A stretch of 64,000 bases of DNA from Caballeronia sp031450805 (lineage in GTDB: Bacteria; Pseudomonadota; Gammaproteobacteria; Burkholderiales; Burkholderiaceae): NCBI RefSeq assembly GCF_031450805.1, contig NZ_JARTVY010000002.1, positions 744,001 to 808,000 of the forward strand. The letters run 5' to 3'. This document shows, in pieces, positions 8,837-17,356 of this stretch (its first letter is position 1; each line of letters begins with the position of its first letter). A model generated the notes under the pieces. That model was not told where the DNA came from. It worked only from the letters and a program-made list of their open reading frames with translations, and did not search any database. The position numbers and the translations under genes are program-made.

Positions 8837-9769
8837 TCAGGCGGCGCCGCCGGCGCGGTGCGCGTGCGGGCTTGCGCCGGCTGCCATCACGAGCGACGCC
8901 TTTATTTCACTACCTGGCGGCGCCACGACGATACCGGTCCCGGCCATGCCCTGCGCATGCAGGTTGAAACCGTCGCTGACGTGCGAAACCGGCTCGACGC
9001 ACAGATACCCCGCGCCCGCCGGACAATGCACGACGACGTGATTCAACGCGCCGTCGGCGACGAGCGCGAGCGTGCGGCCATCGGCATAACGCAGCGTCGC
9101 GCGGCCGTTCCAGCCGCTGAGATAGCGCGTATAACCGTCGTCCTCCCTGACATGACGATGCGGCGGCGCTTCGTCCGACAGGCCGACCGCAATTTCCCCT
9201 TCGTGACGCCAGAGCGTCGTGGCGTCCAGTTCGGCTTCGTGCGCGGCGAAATACGGATGGAAACCGAAGCCCGCGGGCATCGGCCGTGAGGAACGATTGA
9301 TGACGCGCATCGACAGGCGCGCGCCATCGGCAGTCGCTTCGACCGTCTGTATCGCTTCGAACGCCCACGGCCAGCCGTGCTCGCCTTCGCGATGCGAATA
9401 GTGCATTTCGATGCGGTCCGCATCGTGCCGCTCGACGCGCCACGCCGCGTACTGGCCGAAGCCGTGCAGCGCGTGCGTCATGCCGGGAAACGTGGCCAGT
9501 TCGATGCGCGCGCCATCGGGTGCGGGGAAATGCGCGTCGCGCACGCGATTCGAAAACGGCACGAGCGGATAGCTGCCGCCCTTCGGCCACGCGTCGCACG
9601 GCCAGGCCGACGCGGTGACCGGCACGAGCCAGTCGTGCGTGCCTCGAGCATCGTCGCTCGTGAAGCGCGTGATGCGCCCGCCCGCCGCTGGCGCGACCAC
9701 CAGACGATGCGCCCCGCTCGCGATCCGCAGCAGCGGCTCCGCCTTCAACGCGGCGACCGCGCGCGTCAC
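8837..9769 (-). CDS. Aldose 1-epimerase (mutarotase) family protein
   Basis: The 310-residue product has the galactose-mutarotase fold signature: RIVA-type N-terminal strand, YPLVPFSNRVRDAHF (the Asn-Arg substrate loop), a central HGFGQY with the catalytic His, GFGFHPYF with the second His, and a late VCVEPVSH-type Glu. It interconverts anomers of aldoses or phosphosugars. The GTG start overlaps the upstream permease stop (GTGA), so it is the last gene of the ABC transporter operon. That suggests the transported compound is a sugar or is converted to one, although the transporter itself looks polyamine-like. The end is followed by non-coding DNA towards the receiver-like gene. Confidence 0.85.
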   Translation of the reverse strand: MTRAVAALKAEPLLRIASGAHRLVVAPAAGGRITRFTSDDARGTHDWLVPVTASAWPCDAWPKGGSYPLVPFSNRVRDAHFPAPDGARIELATFPGMTHALHGFGQYAAWRVERHDADRIEMHYSHREGEHGWPWAFEAIQTVEATADGARLSMRVINRSSRPMPAGFGFHPYFAAHEAELDATTLWRHEGEIAVGLSDEAPPHRHVREDDGYTRYLSGWNGRATLRYADGRTLALVADGALNHVVVHCPAGAGYLCVEPVSHVSDGFNLHAQGMAGTGIVVAPPGSEIKASLVMAAGASPHAHRAGGAA

Positions 9770-10674
9770 TGCCGCTGCTCCTTCACGCGCGAGACGAGCT
9801 GCGTCGGACTCACGAACTGCAGCGCAATCAGCACCCAGATCAGCGTGATGGCCATGTAGATCATCGCCATTGCGTCGATGGATTGCGGCGCGCGCACGCC
9901 CGTCGAAAAGACCGCGTAGTACAGGGCGACGACGAGCGTCTGTGTCGTCGGCCCCGCGGTGAAGAACGTCAGCTCGAACATGCCGATGGTCCGCACCAGC
10001 ACCAGCAGCCCCGCCGCCAGCATGCCGGGCACGAGCAGCGGCAACAGCACGTAGCGGAAATACCGGGCCGTGTTCGCCCCGAAGATACGCGCGGCGGATT
10101 CCAGATTCGGGTCGATCTGTTCGATGAACGGCGTCATCACGAGAATCACGAACGGCAGCGCCGGCACGAGATTCGCGAGGATCACGCCGGTCAGCGTGCC
10201 GGCCAGATGGAACTTGTACATGACCGTCGCCATCGGAATGCCGTACGTCACGGGCGGGACCATCAGCGGCAGCAGGAAGATCAGCATCGCGATGCGCTTG
10301 CCGGGAAACTGCACGCGCGCAAGCGCATACGCGGCCGGCACGCCGAGCACGATGGACAGCAGCACCACCGCGCCGACCACTTCGAGCGTCACGAGCAACA
10401 CGCTCGACAGCTGGAAATCGCTCCAGGCCTGCGCATACCAGTGCAGCGTGAAGCCCTGCGGCAGCAGCGTGCCGAACCAGCGCGTCGCGATGGAATTCAC
10501 CGCCACCGTCGCGATCAGCAACAGGACGTTGAGGAGAAAGAAGCCCATCGTCGTCCAGACGAAGAACTTCCAAAGCCTGTCGCGCAGGCTCGCATGCTGT
10601 TTCATGTTCTTGCCGGATCGTTGAGTCGGAGCCGGGGCTTGCCAGGCGGAAGCCGCGCGATTGTCGGTAGCCAT
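9766..10674 (-). CDS. ABC transporter inner-membrane permease (second of pair)
   Basis: The product of about 302 residues has six predicted transmembrane segments and the cytoplasmic coupling loop ESAARIFGANTARYFRYV, the EAA-type motif of binding-protein-dependent permeases of the PotC/ThiP/CysW kind. The start ATG shares one base with the stop of the partner permease (TAATG), indicating coupling. A second ATG 23 codons later (MKQHASL) is possible, since the preceding residues are polar and non-conserved in type. It forms the heterodimeric channel with the upstream permease. Confidence 0.88.
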   Translation of the reverse strand: MATDNRAASAWQAPAPTQRSGKNMKQHASLRDRLWKFFVWTTMGFFLLNVLLLIATVAVNSIATRWFGTLLPQGFTLHWYAQAWSDFQLSSVLLVTLEVVGAVVLLSIVLGVPAAYALARVQFPGKRIAMLIFLLPLMVPPVTYGIPMATVMYKFHLAGTLTGVILANLVPALPFVILVMTPFIEQIDPNLESAARIFGANTARYFRYVLLPLLVPGMLAAGLLVLVRTIGMFELTFFTAGPTTQTLVVALYYAVFSTGVRAPQSIDAMAMIYMAITLIWVLIALQFVSPTQLVSRVKEQRQ

Positions 10675-11540
10675 TATCCCTTGCCTCCCGTCACCGGACC
10701 CGTGTAGAAGAAGCGCCGTGCGCCGAGCATGCCGCCCACGACGAGCAGCTGCACGAAGCCCATGACGATCGCGATCGTCGATGCCAGCGAGTAGTCGTAA
10801 TTCTCGAACGCGGCCTCCGATGCGGCGATCGAAATGACGCGCGTCGGGCCTGCCGGCGCGCCGAGCAGCACCGCCGACGGGAACACCGAGAACGCCTGCA
10901 CGAACGACAGGCACGCGGTCATCGTGAGGCCCGGCAGCAGCAGCGGCAGATAAATCTGCCGAAACTGCTGCCACGGACTCGCGCCGAGCGTGGCCGCTGC
11001 GCGCGCGAGCGTCGGGTCGATGCCCGTCACGTACGAAAGCGTCAGCAGGAACGCGAACGGAAAGCCCGACACGATGAGCGAAATCAGCACGCCCCAGTAG
11101 TTGTGCGTGAGCCGCACTTCGTCGCCATAGAGATGCAGCGCCTGCACGGCCTGCGGGAACCAGCCGTTCGGGCTGAAGTACGTGAGCATGCCGTCGGCGA
11201 TCAACACGGTGCCGAGCGTGACCGGAATCACGAGCAGCGTCGTCGCGAACTTCTGATACGGCGACGAACGCCTGAGCGCGAACGCCACCGGCACCGACAC
11301 GCCGACGTTGATGATCGTCGCCGACACCGCGAGCTTCAGCGTGACGATGATCGTCGGCCACATCGACGTATCGGTGAAGAACGTGATGTAGTTGGCCCAG
11401 ACGCCGCCGCCGTTCATCGGATTGAACGACAGCATCAGTCCGTAGGCGAACGGATAAATGAACAGCGCGACGATGAAAACCAGCGCCGGCGTGACGAGCC
11501 AGCCTTTCGGATCGCGTGGCTGCGCGGGGGCCGCGATCAT
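10674..11540 (-). CDS. ABC transporter inner-membrane permease (first of pair)
   Basis: This 288-residue permease begins MIAAPAQPRD and has about six membrane spans. The cytoplasmic EAA-type loop LARAAATLGASPWQQFRQIYLP docks on the ATPase. It resembles PotB/UgpA-type subunits. Its ATG overlaps the ATPase stop as ATGA. The frame extends 34 codons upstream into the ATPase gene, but that part is basic and unlike a permease N-terminus. With its partner it completes an importer for an unknown small solute. Confidence 0.88.
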   Translation of the reverse strand: MIAAPAQPRDPKGWLVTPALVFIVALFIYPFAYGLMLSFNPMNGGGVWANYITFFTDTSMWPTIIVTLKLAVSATIINVGVSVPVAFALRRSSPYQKFATTLLVIPVTLGTVLIADGMLTYFSPNGWFPQAVQALHLYGDEVRLTHNYWGVLISLIVSGFPFAFLLTLSYVTGIDPTLARAAATLGASPWQQFRQIYLPLLLPGLTMTACLSFVQAFSVFPSAVLLGAPAGPTRVISIAASEAAFENYDYSLASTIAIVMGFVQLLVVGGMLGARRFFYTGPVTGGKG

Positions 11541-12625
11541 TTGACTTCTCCGCGTTCTTGTCCATAGACGAGCGCCTTCGACGGCGCGACGCGCAACGCA
11601 ATGCGCTCGCCTTCCGCGCACTCGCCCACGATGCGCGCCCACAGCTTGCCGAACGCCGTGTTCACGATGATGAGCGAATCGCGGCCGCCGTACTCGACGG
11701 TTTCGACGTGGGCATCGAACGCGTTCTGATCGCCGGGCGATGCACGCTCGATGTCTTCGGGACGCAGCGCGAAGCTGACGTTCTTGCTGTCGAAGCCTTC
11801 CATCGGCGTGCCCAGCAGCCGCACGCCGTTCGCGCTCGCGGCGACCGACTCGCCCTGCGTGCCTTCGAGCATGAACGGCACGACATTGCGAAAGCCCATG
11901 AAGCGCGCGACGTGCAGGTTCTTCGGCCGCGAATAGACTTCCTTCGGCGACGCCACTTGCTGCACCACGCCCTCTTTCATCACGACGATGCGATCGGCCA
12001 TCGACAATGCTTCGTCCTGGTCGTGCGTCACGTAGATCGTCGCGCGTTCGAGCTTGCCGTGAATGCGCCGGATCTCGGCACGCATTTCGATGCGCAGCTT
12101 GGTATCGAGGTTGGACAGCGGCTCGTCCATCAGCACGAGCGGCGGTTCAATGACGATCGCGCGCGCGATCGCCACGCGCTGCTGCTGGCCGCCCGACAGT
12201 TGTCCGGGCAGCTTGGCGTCGTGGCCGATAAGCTGCACCAGTTGCAGCGCCGCTTTCGCGCGCCTGACCGCCTCGGCCTTCGACACGCCGCGCATCTTCA
12301 GTCCGAAGCCGACGTTATCGAGCACGGACATGTGCGGAAACAGCGCGTAGTTCTGGAACACCATGCCGAAGCCGCGCTTCTCGGGCGGCAGGATGTCGAT
12401 ACGCTTGTCGTCCAGCCAGATGCCGCCGCCCGTCAACGGCTGCAAGCCGGCGATGCAGTTCAGCGCGGTGGACTTGCCGCAACCCGACGGTCCCAGCAGC
12501 GCGATGAATTCGCCGCGCTGAATGTCGAGATCGAGGCCCTTCAGCGCGGCGAGCTGATGCCCTTCCGCGTTGGTGAAGCTGCGCGAGACCGAATCCAGGC
12601 GCAACTGCTCAAAAGTGTGCTTCAT
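11537..12625 (-). CDS. ABC transporter ATP-binding protein (PotA/UgpC/MalK type)
   Basis: The 362-residue protein shows Walker A GPSGCGKST, Q-loop FQNYALFPH, signature LSGGQQQR, Walker B VLMDEPLSNLD and the H-loop YVTHD, in the expected order. A C-terminal TOBE-like domain follows (from about residue 240), as in importers for polyamines, sulfate, iron or sugars. GGGAAA precedes the ATG at 12625. It sits between the binding-protein gene and the two permeases in one operon. Substrate cannot be derived from the ATPase. Confidence 0.92.
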   Translation of the reverse strand: MKHTFEQLRLDSVSRSFTNAEGHQLAALKGLDLDIQRGEFIALLGPSGCGKSTALNCIAGLQPLTGGGIWLDDKRIDILPPEKRGFGMVFQNYALFPHMSVLDNVGFGLKMRGVSKAEAVRRAKAALQLVQLIGHDAKLPGQLSGGQQQRVAIARAIVIEPPLVLMDEPLSNLDTKLRIEMRAEIRRIHGKLERATIYVTHDQDEALSMADRIVVMKEGVVQQVASPKEVYSRPKNLHVARFMGFRNVVPFMLEGTQGESVAASANGVRLLGTPMEGFDSKNVSFALRPEDIERASPGDQNAFDAHVETVEYGGRDSLIIVNTAFGKLWARIVGECAEGERIALRVAPSKALVYGQERGEVK

Positions 12626-12726
12626 GACGATTTCCCGCGCTCTTTCCGCGCTCTTGCTGTGCTCTTCGTGCAAGCGGCGACGCCCCTCGGAAGGAGCGCC
12701 GCCGTCTCATGGCAATGCCCCGCCGG

Positions 12727-13899
12727 TTACTTGGTCTTCTGCGCGCCGATTTCGCGGTCCCATTTCTGGAACGCGGCGACCATCGATTGCGCATTCAGCG
12801 GCACCACGTGCGGACGGTCGGCGAGCAGCTTCGCGTACTCTGGGCGGCCGAACTTCTGGATCACTTCCTGACTCTTCGCGGGCGCGGCGGACAGCGGCAC
12901 GTCTTTCACGGCGGGGCCGGGATAGAAGTAGCCGTCGTCATACGTCATCGCCTGCTGCGCGGGCTCGAGCATGAAGTTCATCAGCTTGTAGAGCACGTCG
13001 AGCTTTTCTTTCGGCACGCCCTTCGGGATCACCATGTAGTGGGCGTCGTTCACCCACGTCATGTTGTCGAACGCCTGCACCCTGAACTCGGCCGGCACGA
13101 TGCCGAGCGCGCGCGGGTTGATGTCCCATCCGGTGACGGTGACGGTCATGTCGCGCGTGCCTTCACCGAGCTCCTTCATCACCGCCGATGTTCCGCCCGG
13201 ATAGTAAGGAATACATTCGTTCAGCTGCTTGAGGAACGCCCAGGTCTTGTCCCAGCCGTTGATCGGATCGGTCGGATTCTTGTCGCCGAGCACGTAAGGC
13301 AGGCCCATCAGGAAGGTGCGGCCGGGACCGGAGTTGGCCGGGCGCGCGTAGATCAGCTTGTTCGGATGCGCCTTGCACCATGCGAGCAACTGCTCGGGCG
13401 TCTTCGGCGGATCGCTGACCTTCGCCGGGTTGTATTCGAGCAGCGGACCGGCGGGCATGTAGGTGACTTCCAGCCCGTAACCCTGCGCGATGTCCTGCAT
13501 CTTGCGCGGACCCGGCGCGTACTTGTCGAGCACGCCGGGGAACACAGCCGACTGCTCGGGCAGCAGCTTTTCCCACAGACCTTGCTGGATGCCTGCGGCG
13601 AGCGCATCGGTGCCCGTCACGACGAGGTCGATGTCCGAGCGGCCGGCCGCCTGCATCGCCTTGATCTTGCCCGGCAGCTGCGGCGCGGGCGCGTTGGTGA
13701 ACGTGATGCTCGAAACCAGGTTCGGGTACTTGGCCTTGAACGCCTCGAAGCCCTTTTGCGTCAGTTGAAGATTGCCCGCGACATCGACGATGTTGATCGC
13801 CACGGGGTCGGCCGCATGGGCCGCGCTAGTCGCGAACGCCGCGCTCACGGCGACGCACACCGCCGCCAGTCTCACTGACAGTCCTGCCTTGAAAGCCAT
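12727..13899 (-). CDS. ABC transporter periplasmic substrate-binding protein (PotD/FbpA-like)
   Basis: The 390-residue product has a typical signal peptide ending SAAHA, with cleavage near residue 29. A type II periplasmic binding-protein fold follows (IVDVAGNLQLTQKGFEAF, LVVTGTDALAAG, YNPAKVSDPPKTPEQLL). This family binds polyamines, ferric iron, thiamine, phosphonates or opines. GAGGAGACAAC precedes the ATG. It is the first gene of the five-gene minus-strand operon. The upstream DapA-family gene and GntR regulator make a carboxylate or amino-sugar ligand conceivable; that is inference from context only. Confidence 0.87.
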   Translation of the reverse strand: MAFKAGLSVRLAAVCVAVSAAFATSAAHAADPVAINIVDVAGNLQLTQKGFEAFKAKYPNLVSSITFTNAPAPQLPGKIKAMQAAGRSDIDLVVTGTDALAAGIQQGLWEKLLPEQSAVFPGVLDKYAPGPRKMQDIAQGYGLEVTYMPAGPLLEYNPAKVSDPPKTPEQLLAWCKAHPNKLIYARPANSGPGRTFLMGLPYVLGDKNPTDPINGWDKTWAFLKQLNECIPYYPGGTSAVMKELGEGTRDMTVTVTGWDINPRALGIVPAEFRVQAFDNMTWVNDAHYMVIPKGVPKEKLDVLYKLMNFMLEPAQQAMTYDDGYFYPGPAVKDVPLSAAPAKSQEVIQKFGRPEYAKLLADRPHVVPLNAQSMVAAFQKWDREIGAQKTK

Positions 13900-14201
13900 G
13901 TTGTCTCCTCACTTCTCTCGCAACCGCTGTTGGAACTTCGTTCTGGTTTTGTGCCGGGGCCGCGTGGTCTTGTCGTGTCGGTTTGCGTCCTCGCGGTCCG
14001 TCATTAGCTCACGAAGCTGAAAAATAGCCAACCGAATCATCGTATGTCAAGCAAATCGCAAGCGGCTCCGCGTGTTTCCCAGACGCGGCGAAAGGCGTCT
14101 TGTCCGCGTGTGTCGTGGCGCTGGACGAAATGCTCGGGATATACCCGAACCGCTTGTTACCCGACTTGTTTAACCGCTTTTTAACCGGGTTTTCCTTCGT
14201 G
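13900..14201. other. Intergenic region upstream of the ABC transporter operon
   Basis: About 300 bases without a supported gene. It holds the likely promoter of the binding-protein gene. The segment 14140-14200 is richer in A and T and has several short CCGAAC/AACCGG-type repeats, but no clear operator or rho-independent terminator. No copy of the GntR operator found at 15190-15246 was seen here. Confidence 0.4.
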
Positions 14202-15140
14202 TTACGCGGTCACGCCGTTCACCACGGAGCGGTCGAAAGCGAGCAGCGCGCGCGCTTCACTTTCGACGGCGGGCAGCGCGTGTTCGGGCGTGGCGCTGAG
14301 CAGCGGCAGAATCGGGCCCATGTCGGCGATGCCCGAAAGCGTCACGGCATCATGGAGCACGCGAATCAGCGAGATATCGTCGCGCAGGGTTTCGAGCGGG
14401 AGGAAGCGCTCGTGAATGAGCCGGGCCGGGCCGCAATCGGCGGATCTGGCGGCGCGCAGCAGCGCCATCACTGCGTGCGGCGCGATGCAGCCGGAGCCGG
14501 TCGTCCACGTAGCCAGCCCAAAGTTGCGTATATGGATGAGCGACGGACGCTCTCCCATCCCCGACACGACCTGCGATGCCGGCACGCTCTGCAGCAAGCG
14601 GCGCAGATAAGGGTCGTCAGACGGATCGGCGCGGACGATCGCGTACTTCACGGCGAGCAGCGTGCCATCGGCGACCAGCGCGGCGAGCGTATCGACGTCG
14701 ATATAGTCCTCGCTCTTGATATAAAGCGTGAACGGCATCCCGGCGATATCGCAGAGGCGCTTCAGTCCATCGGCCACGCCTCGCGGCGTCGTGAAGCCGG
14801 CGAGGGGCAGGACCATCGCTGTGCGGTACTGCGTCTGCGCGAGGATGCGCGCCTGGTCGAGCATCTTGCCGTAGTCCGGGCCGATAGCCGGAATCACGCG
14901 CGTTTGCGGACCGGCGCTTTCGGCCAACATGTCAAGCAACTCTTGGTATTCGCTGACCGCGACGTGATAAAGGTTCGCGTTGCCGCCGTACAGGAGCGTG
15001 CGTATTCCGCCCGCCTCGATATGGCGGACCAGCACGCGGTTCTGCTCCGGCGCAAGCGTCAGGTCGGTGCGTCGCGCGAGCGGCGGCACGGCCATGACGG
15101 ACTCGGAGAACTCGCTGACTGCTACAGGATCGACTTTCAT
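14202..15140 (-). CDS. DapA-family (dihydrodipicolinate synthase / N-acetylneuraminate lyase) aldolase
   Basis: The 312-residue product has the TIM-barrel of the DHDPS/NAL superfamily. The Schiff-base lysine is expected at Lys165 in LLAVKYAIVR, and Tyr140 (TLYIKS) matches the proton-relay tyrosine. The usual GTTGE phosphate/carboxylate loop is replaced by YGGNANLYHV, which argues against true lysine biosynthesis and for a catabolic lyase or dehydratase acting on a sugar acid or other keto acid. It lies directly downstream of the GntR gene and its two operators, on the same strand, and is probably their main target. Confidence 0.82.
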   Translation of the reverse strand: MKVDPVAVSEFSESVMAVPPLARRTDLTLAPEQNRVLVRHIEAGGIRTLLYGGNANLYHVAVSEYQELLDMLAESAGPQTRVIPAIGPDYGKMLDQARILAQTQYRTAMVLPLAGFTTPRGVADGLKRLCDIAGMPFTLYIKSEDYIDVDTLAALVADGTLLAVKYAIVRADPSDDPYLRRLLQSVPASQVVSGMGERPSLIHIRNFGLATWTTGSGCIAPHAVMALLRAARSADCGPARLIHERFLPLETLRDDISLIRVLHDAVTLSGIADMGPILPLLSATPEHALPAVESEARALLAFDRSVVNGVTA

Positions 15141-15189
15141 GGCGCCTCATCGCATTGGGTGGATGGGCGAAAGTATCAAGCGGATTCAA

Positions 15190-15204
15190 AGTTGTCAAAC
15201 AACT
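15190..15204. promoter_or_regulatory. Putative GntR operator, site 1
   Basis: The 15-base sequence AGTTGTCAAACAACT is a perfect inverted repeat around its three central bases. It contains the TTGT-N3-ACAA arrangement expected for FadR/VanR-class GntR regulators (T-N-G-T...A-C-N-A). It lies 50 bases before the start of the DapA-family gene and 42 bases, centre to centre, from a second copy. Confidence 0.6.
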
Positions 15205-15231
15205 TCAGCCGCCTGCGAGGACGCTTACATG

Positions 15232-15246
15232 AGTCGTATGACAACT
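15232..15246. promoter_or_regulatory. Putative GntR operator, site 2
   Basis: AGTCGTATGACAACT shares the AGTYGT-N3-ACRACT pattern with site 1 and is itself a near-perfect palindrome. It overlaps the stop codon of the gntR gene. The 42-base centre spacing from site 1 is four helical turns, which would suit two dimers on one face of the DNA. Confidence 0.55.
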
Positions 15247-15937
15247 AGTCGCCGAACATGCGGTTCAGCGCGCTTTCGAGATGCGTTTTCATCGAGTGCG
15301 CGGCGCGAGCAGAATCTCCGGCGCGGATCGCCTCGAGCACATCGAGATGTTCGCGCTGAACGAGCCGCTGCCGCTCCAACGTCTTCACGAGCGACAGATT
15401 GCGCGACAGGTTCATGCTGAATACCACCTGCTCTTCGATGAACGACAACGCCGAGATGAAGAACTGATTTCTGGAGGCGCGGGCCACGGCAAGGTGAAAC
15501 GCGAAATCGTCGCTTGCACCGATGCCCTGCTGCGCTTCGACGATGCGTTGCAACTGGTCCCACGCGTCCTGAATCGCGCGGATGTCGTCGTCGTCCGCCT
15601 TCTGCGCCGCCAGTTCGGCGGCGCCCGCTTCGGTGACGATGCGGAATTCGTAGCAGCGCCGGATGTCCGACAGCGTTTCGAGCGGTGCGAAGCGGCGCAC
15701 GTCCGGATCGGGCCGACGGCCGACCGTGGTCCCCGATCCGCGTCGCGTCACGATGATCCCGTCGGCGCGCAAACGCGCCAGCGCCTCGCGGACGGTCGGC
15801 CGCGATGTCGCGAAGCGTTCGGCGAGCGCGTGCTCGGTCATGAGCCGATCGCCTTCCTTGAACTCGCCTTCGATGATGCTGCTGAGGATATCGCTATAAA
15901 TGCGGTCGGCGAGGCCGTGCGATTTGCGCTCGTTCAT
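15245..15937 (-). CDS. GntR-family transcriptional regulator, FCD (FadR/VanR) subfamily
   Basis: The 230-residue protein has an N-terminal winged helix (residues about 9-76; LMTEHALAERFATSRPTVREAL is the recognition region in register) and an all-helical FCD effector domain from about 88 to 220, with the family's spaced His/Asp metal ligands (FHLAVARAS, HLDVLEAI, HLESAL). FCD proteins usually sense carboxylates. It is transcribed towards the DapA-family gene. Candidate operators overlap its 3' end and lie beyond it, and a weaker match lies 36 bases before its start, so autoregulation is possible. Confidence 0.9.
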   Translation of the reverse strand: MNERKSHGLADRIYSDILSSIIEGEFKEGDRLMTEHALAERFATSRPTVREALARLRADGIIVTRRGSGTTVGRRPDPDVRRFAPLETLSDIRRCYEFRIVTEAGAAELAAQKADDDDIRAIQDAWDQLQRIVEAQQGIGASDDFAFHLAVARASRNQFFISALSFIEEQVVFSMNLSRNLSLVKTLERQRLVQREHLDVLEAIRAGDSARAAHSMKTHLESALNRMFGD

Positions 15938-15972
15938 GTTCGCGCCGTGGCGTGCTTGTCAGGTTGGGAGTC

Positions 15973-15987
15973 GATTGTAAGACAGAT
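15973..15987. promoter_or_regulatory. Weak third match to the GntR operator upstream of gntR
   Basis: GATTGTAAGACAGAT keeps the central TTGT-N3-ACA of the two strong sites but only part of the flanks. Its position just before gntR fits autoregulation. This is a low-confidence call made by eye. Confidence 0.25.
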
Positions 15988-16051
15988 TCCGTAACTGCCG
16001 TCCAAAGAACAACCGCAACCCCCTGCTTCGCCAGTCGTCTCGCCACCCCGC

Positions 16052-16888
16052 TCAGAGCGATAACAACAACCGCGCCTCCTTCGCACTCGCAACCGGCCGC
16101 CCATACTCCGCGCACAACGCCGCCACGCGTTCCACGAGTTGCGCATTGCTTTTCGCGAGCGTGTCCTTGTCCCAGCGCACGTTGTCTTCCAGCCCCGTGC
16201 GGCAATGGCCGCCCATTTGCAGCGTCCAGTGATTCACTTCGAGCTGATGACGTCCGATGCCCGCCGCCGTCCACGTCGCATCGGGCAGCAGGTTTTTCAG
16301 TTGCGCGACTTCGAATTCGAGAATCTCGCGACGCGCCGGCAGTGCGTTCTTCACACCCAGCACGAACTGCACGTGGACGGGCCGCCTGAGCAAGCCCTGA
16401 TTCACGAGATCGACCGTGCTGTAGAGCATCGCCAGATCGAAGATTTCGATCTCGGGCTTCACGTCGTGATCGAGCATGAGTTGCGCGAGCGAGCGCACGA
16501 AGTCGGGCGGATTTTCATAGACGATCGTCGGGAAATTAACCGATCCCGTCGCCAGCGACGCCATGTCCGGCTTCAGGTCGAGCATTGCGCCGCGTTGCTC
16601 GAACGATCGTCCGCGCCCGCCTGTGGAGAACTGAATGATGATATCGGGGCAATGCTTGCGGATGCCCTCTTGAAGGTCCGCAAAGCGATGCCGGTCCGAG
16701 CTCGACTTCTCGTCCTCGTCGCGAACGTGCAGATGAACGAGCGTCGCGCCCGCTTCGTAAGCCTCGTGCGTGCTTTCGATCTGCTCGGCGATGGTGATGG
16801 GCACTGCGGGATTGTCCTTCTTGCGCGGCACGGACCCCGTAATGGCGACGGATATGATGCACGGTTCGGTGGTGGTGGCTTGCGTCAC
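16052..16888 (-). CDS. BKACE-family beta-keto acid cleavage enzyme
   Basis: The 278-residue product carries the zinc-binding pattern of the BKACE (formerly DUF849, Kce-like) family: His52 and His54 in LVHLHVRD, a later QMGGHCRTGLEDN block with the third ligand region, and the ISVAITGS start. The family condenses a beta-keto acid with acetyl-CoA to give acetoacetate plus a new acyl-CoA. The substrate specificity, set by pocket residues, is unknown here. It precedes gntR on the same strand with a 114-base gap and may belong to the same regulon. Confidence 0.88.
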   Translation of the reverse strand: MTQATTTEPCIISVAITGSVPRKKDNPAVPITIAEQIESTHEAYEAGATLVHLHVRDEDEKSSSDRHRFADLQEGIRKHCPDIIIQFSTGGRGRSFEQRGAMLDLKPDMASLATGSVNFPTIVYENPPDFVRSLAQLMLDHDVKPEIEIFDLAMLYSTVDLVNQGLLRRPVHVQFVLGVKNALPARREILEFEVAQLKNLLPDATWTAAGIGRHQLEVNHWTLQMGGHCRTGLEDNVRWDKDTLAKSNAQLVERVAALCAEYGRPVASAKEARLLLSL

Positions 16889-16931
16889 GCTTGTCTCCTT
16901 TTGAATGACCGATGCCCGCCTTCGACGATCC

Positions 16932-17210
16932 TTACCGTCCGGCCGCTTGTGCGAGCAGCTTGCCGACCTGTTCGTCCGTCATCGCGGGCACGATGTCGAG
17001 CGAGAACAGGTCGGCCCACGCGAGCGCCCATTGCGCAATCGGTTCGACCTCGCTGCACTCGCACACCGCGAAGCCGCGTATCGAACCGATGCCGTGCCAG
17101 CGCCCCAGCAGGCGCACGCCATCGGGCGGCGCACCGCCGCTTTGCAAGAAGCGTTCGGCTGCCGTTTTCTGCACTTCGGGCAGCGCGGTCCAGTTCACGA
17201 TGAATAGCAT
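16932..17210 (-). CDS. DUF3303 family small protein
   Basis: The 92-residue protein begins MLFIVNWTALPEVQ and contains GVRLLGRWHGIGSIRGFAVCE, the recognisable core of DUF3303 proteins, which have a ferredoxin-like dimeric alpha/beta-barrel shape. Function is unknown. AAGGAGG lies eight bases before the ATG at 17210. The frame is open for almost 290 further codons upstream, but those residues are arginine- and cysteine-rich noise. It sits 43 bases upstream of the BKACE gene and may be co-transcribed with it. Confidence 0.75.
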   Translation of the reverse strand: MLFIVNWTALPEVQKTAAERFLQSGGAPPDGVRLLGRWHGIGSIRGFAVCECSEVEPIAQWALAWADLFSLDIVPAMTDEQVGKLLAQAAGR

Positions 17211-17356
17211 GGCTCGGCCCTCCTTCCGGCGATGCCGCATCGGCGCGTTCGTCCAATGCGGTTTCATCCAGTATAGGAGCCGATGACGGCGGCATCGCAG
17301 GCGATGCGCAAGGAGCGGACCCGCGTGCATATCGCGGCGCTCACGATGCACTATCC

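Noticed and set aside
14100..15248. Long plus-strand frame opposite the DapA-family gene
   Set aside because: It is a shadow frame full of Arg, His and Gln; the minus-strand gene has the expected active-site Lys and Tyr.
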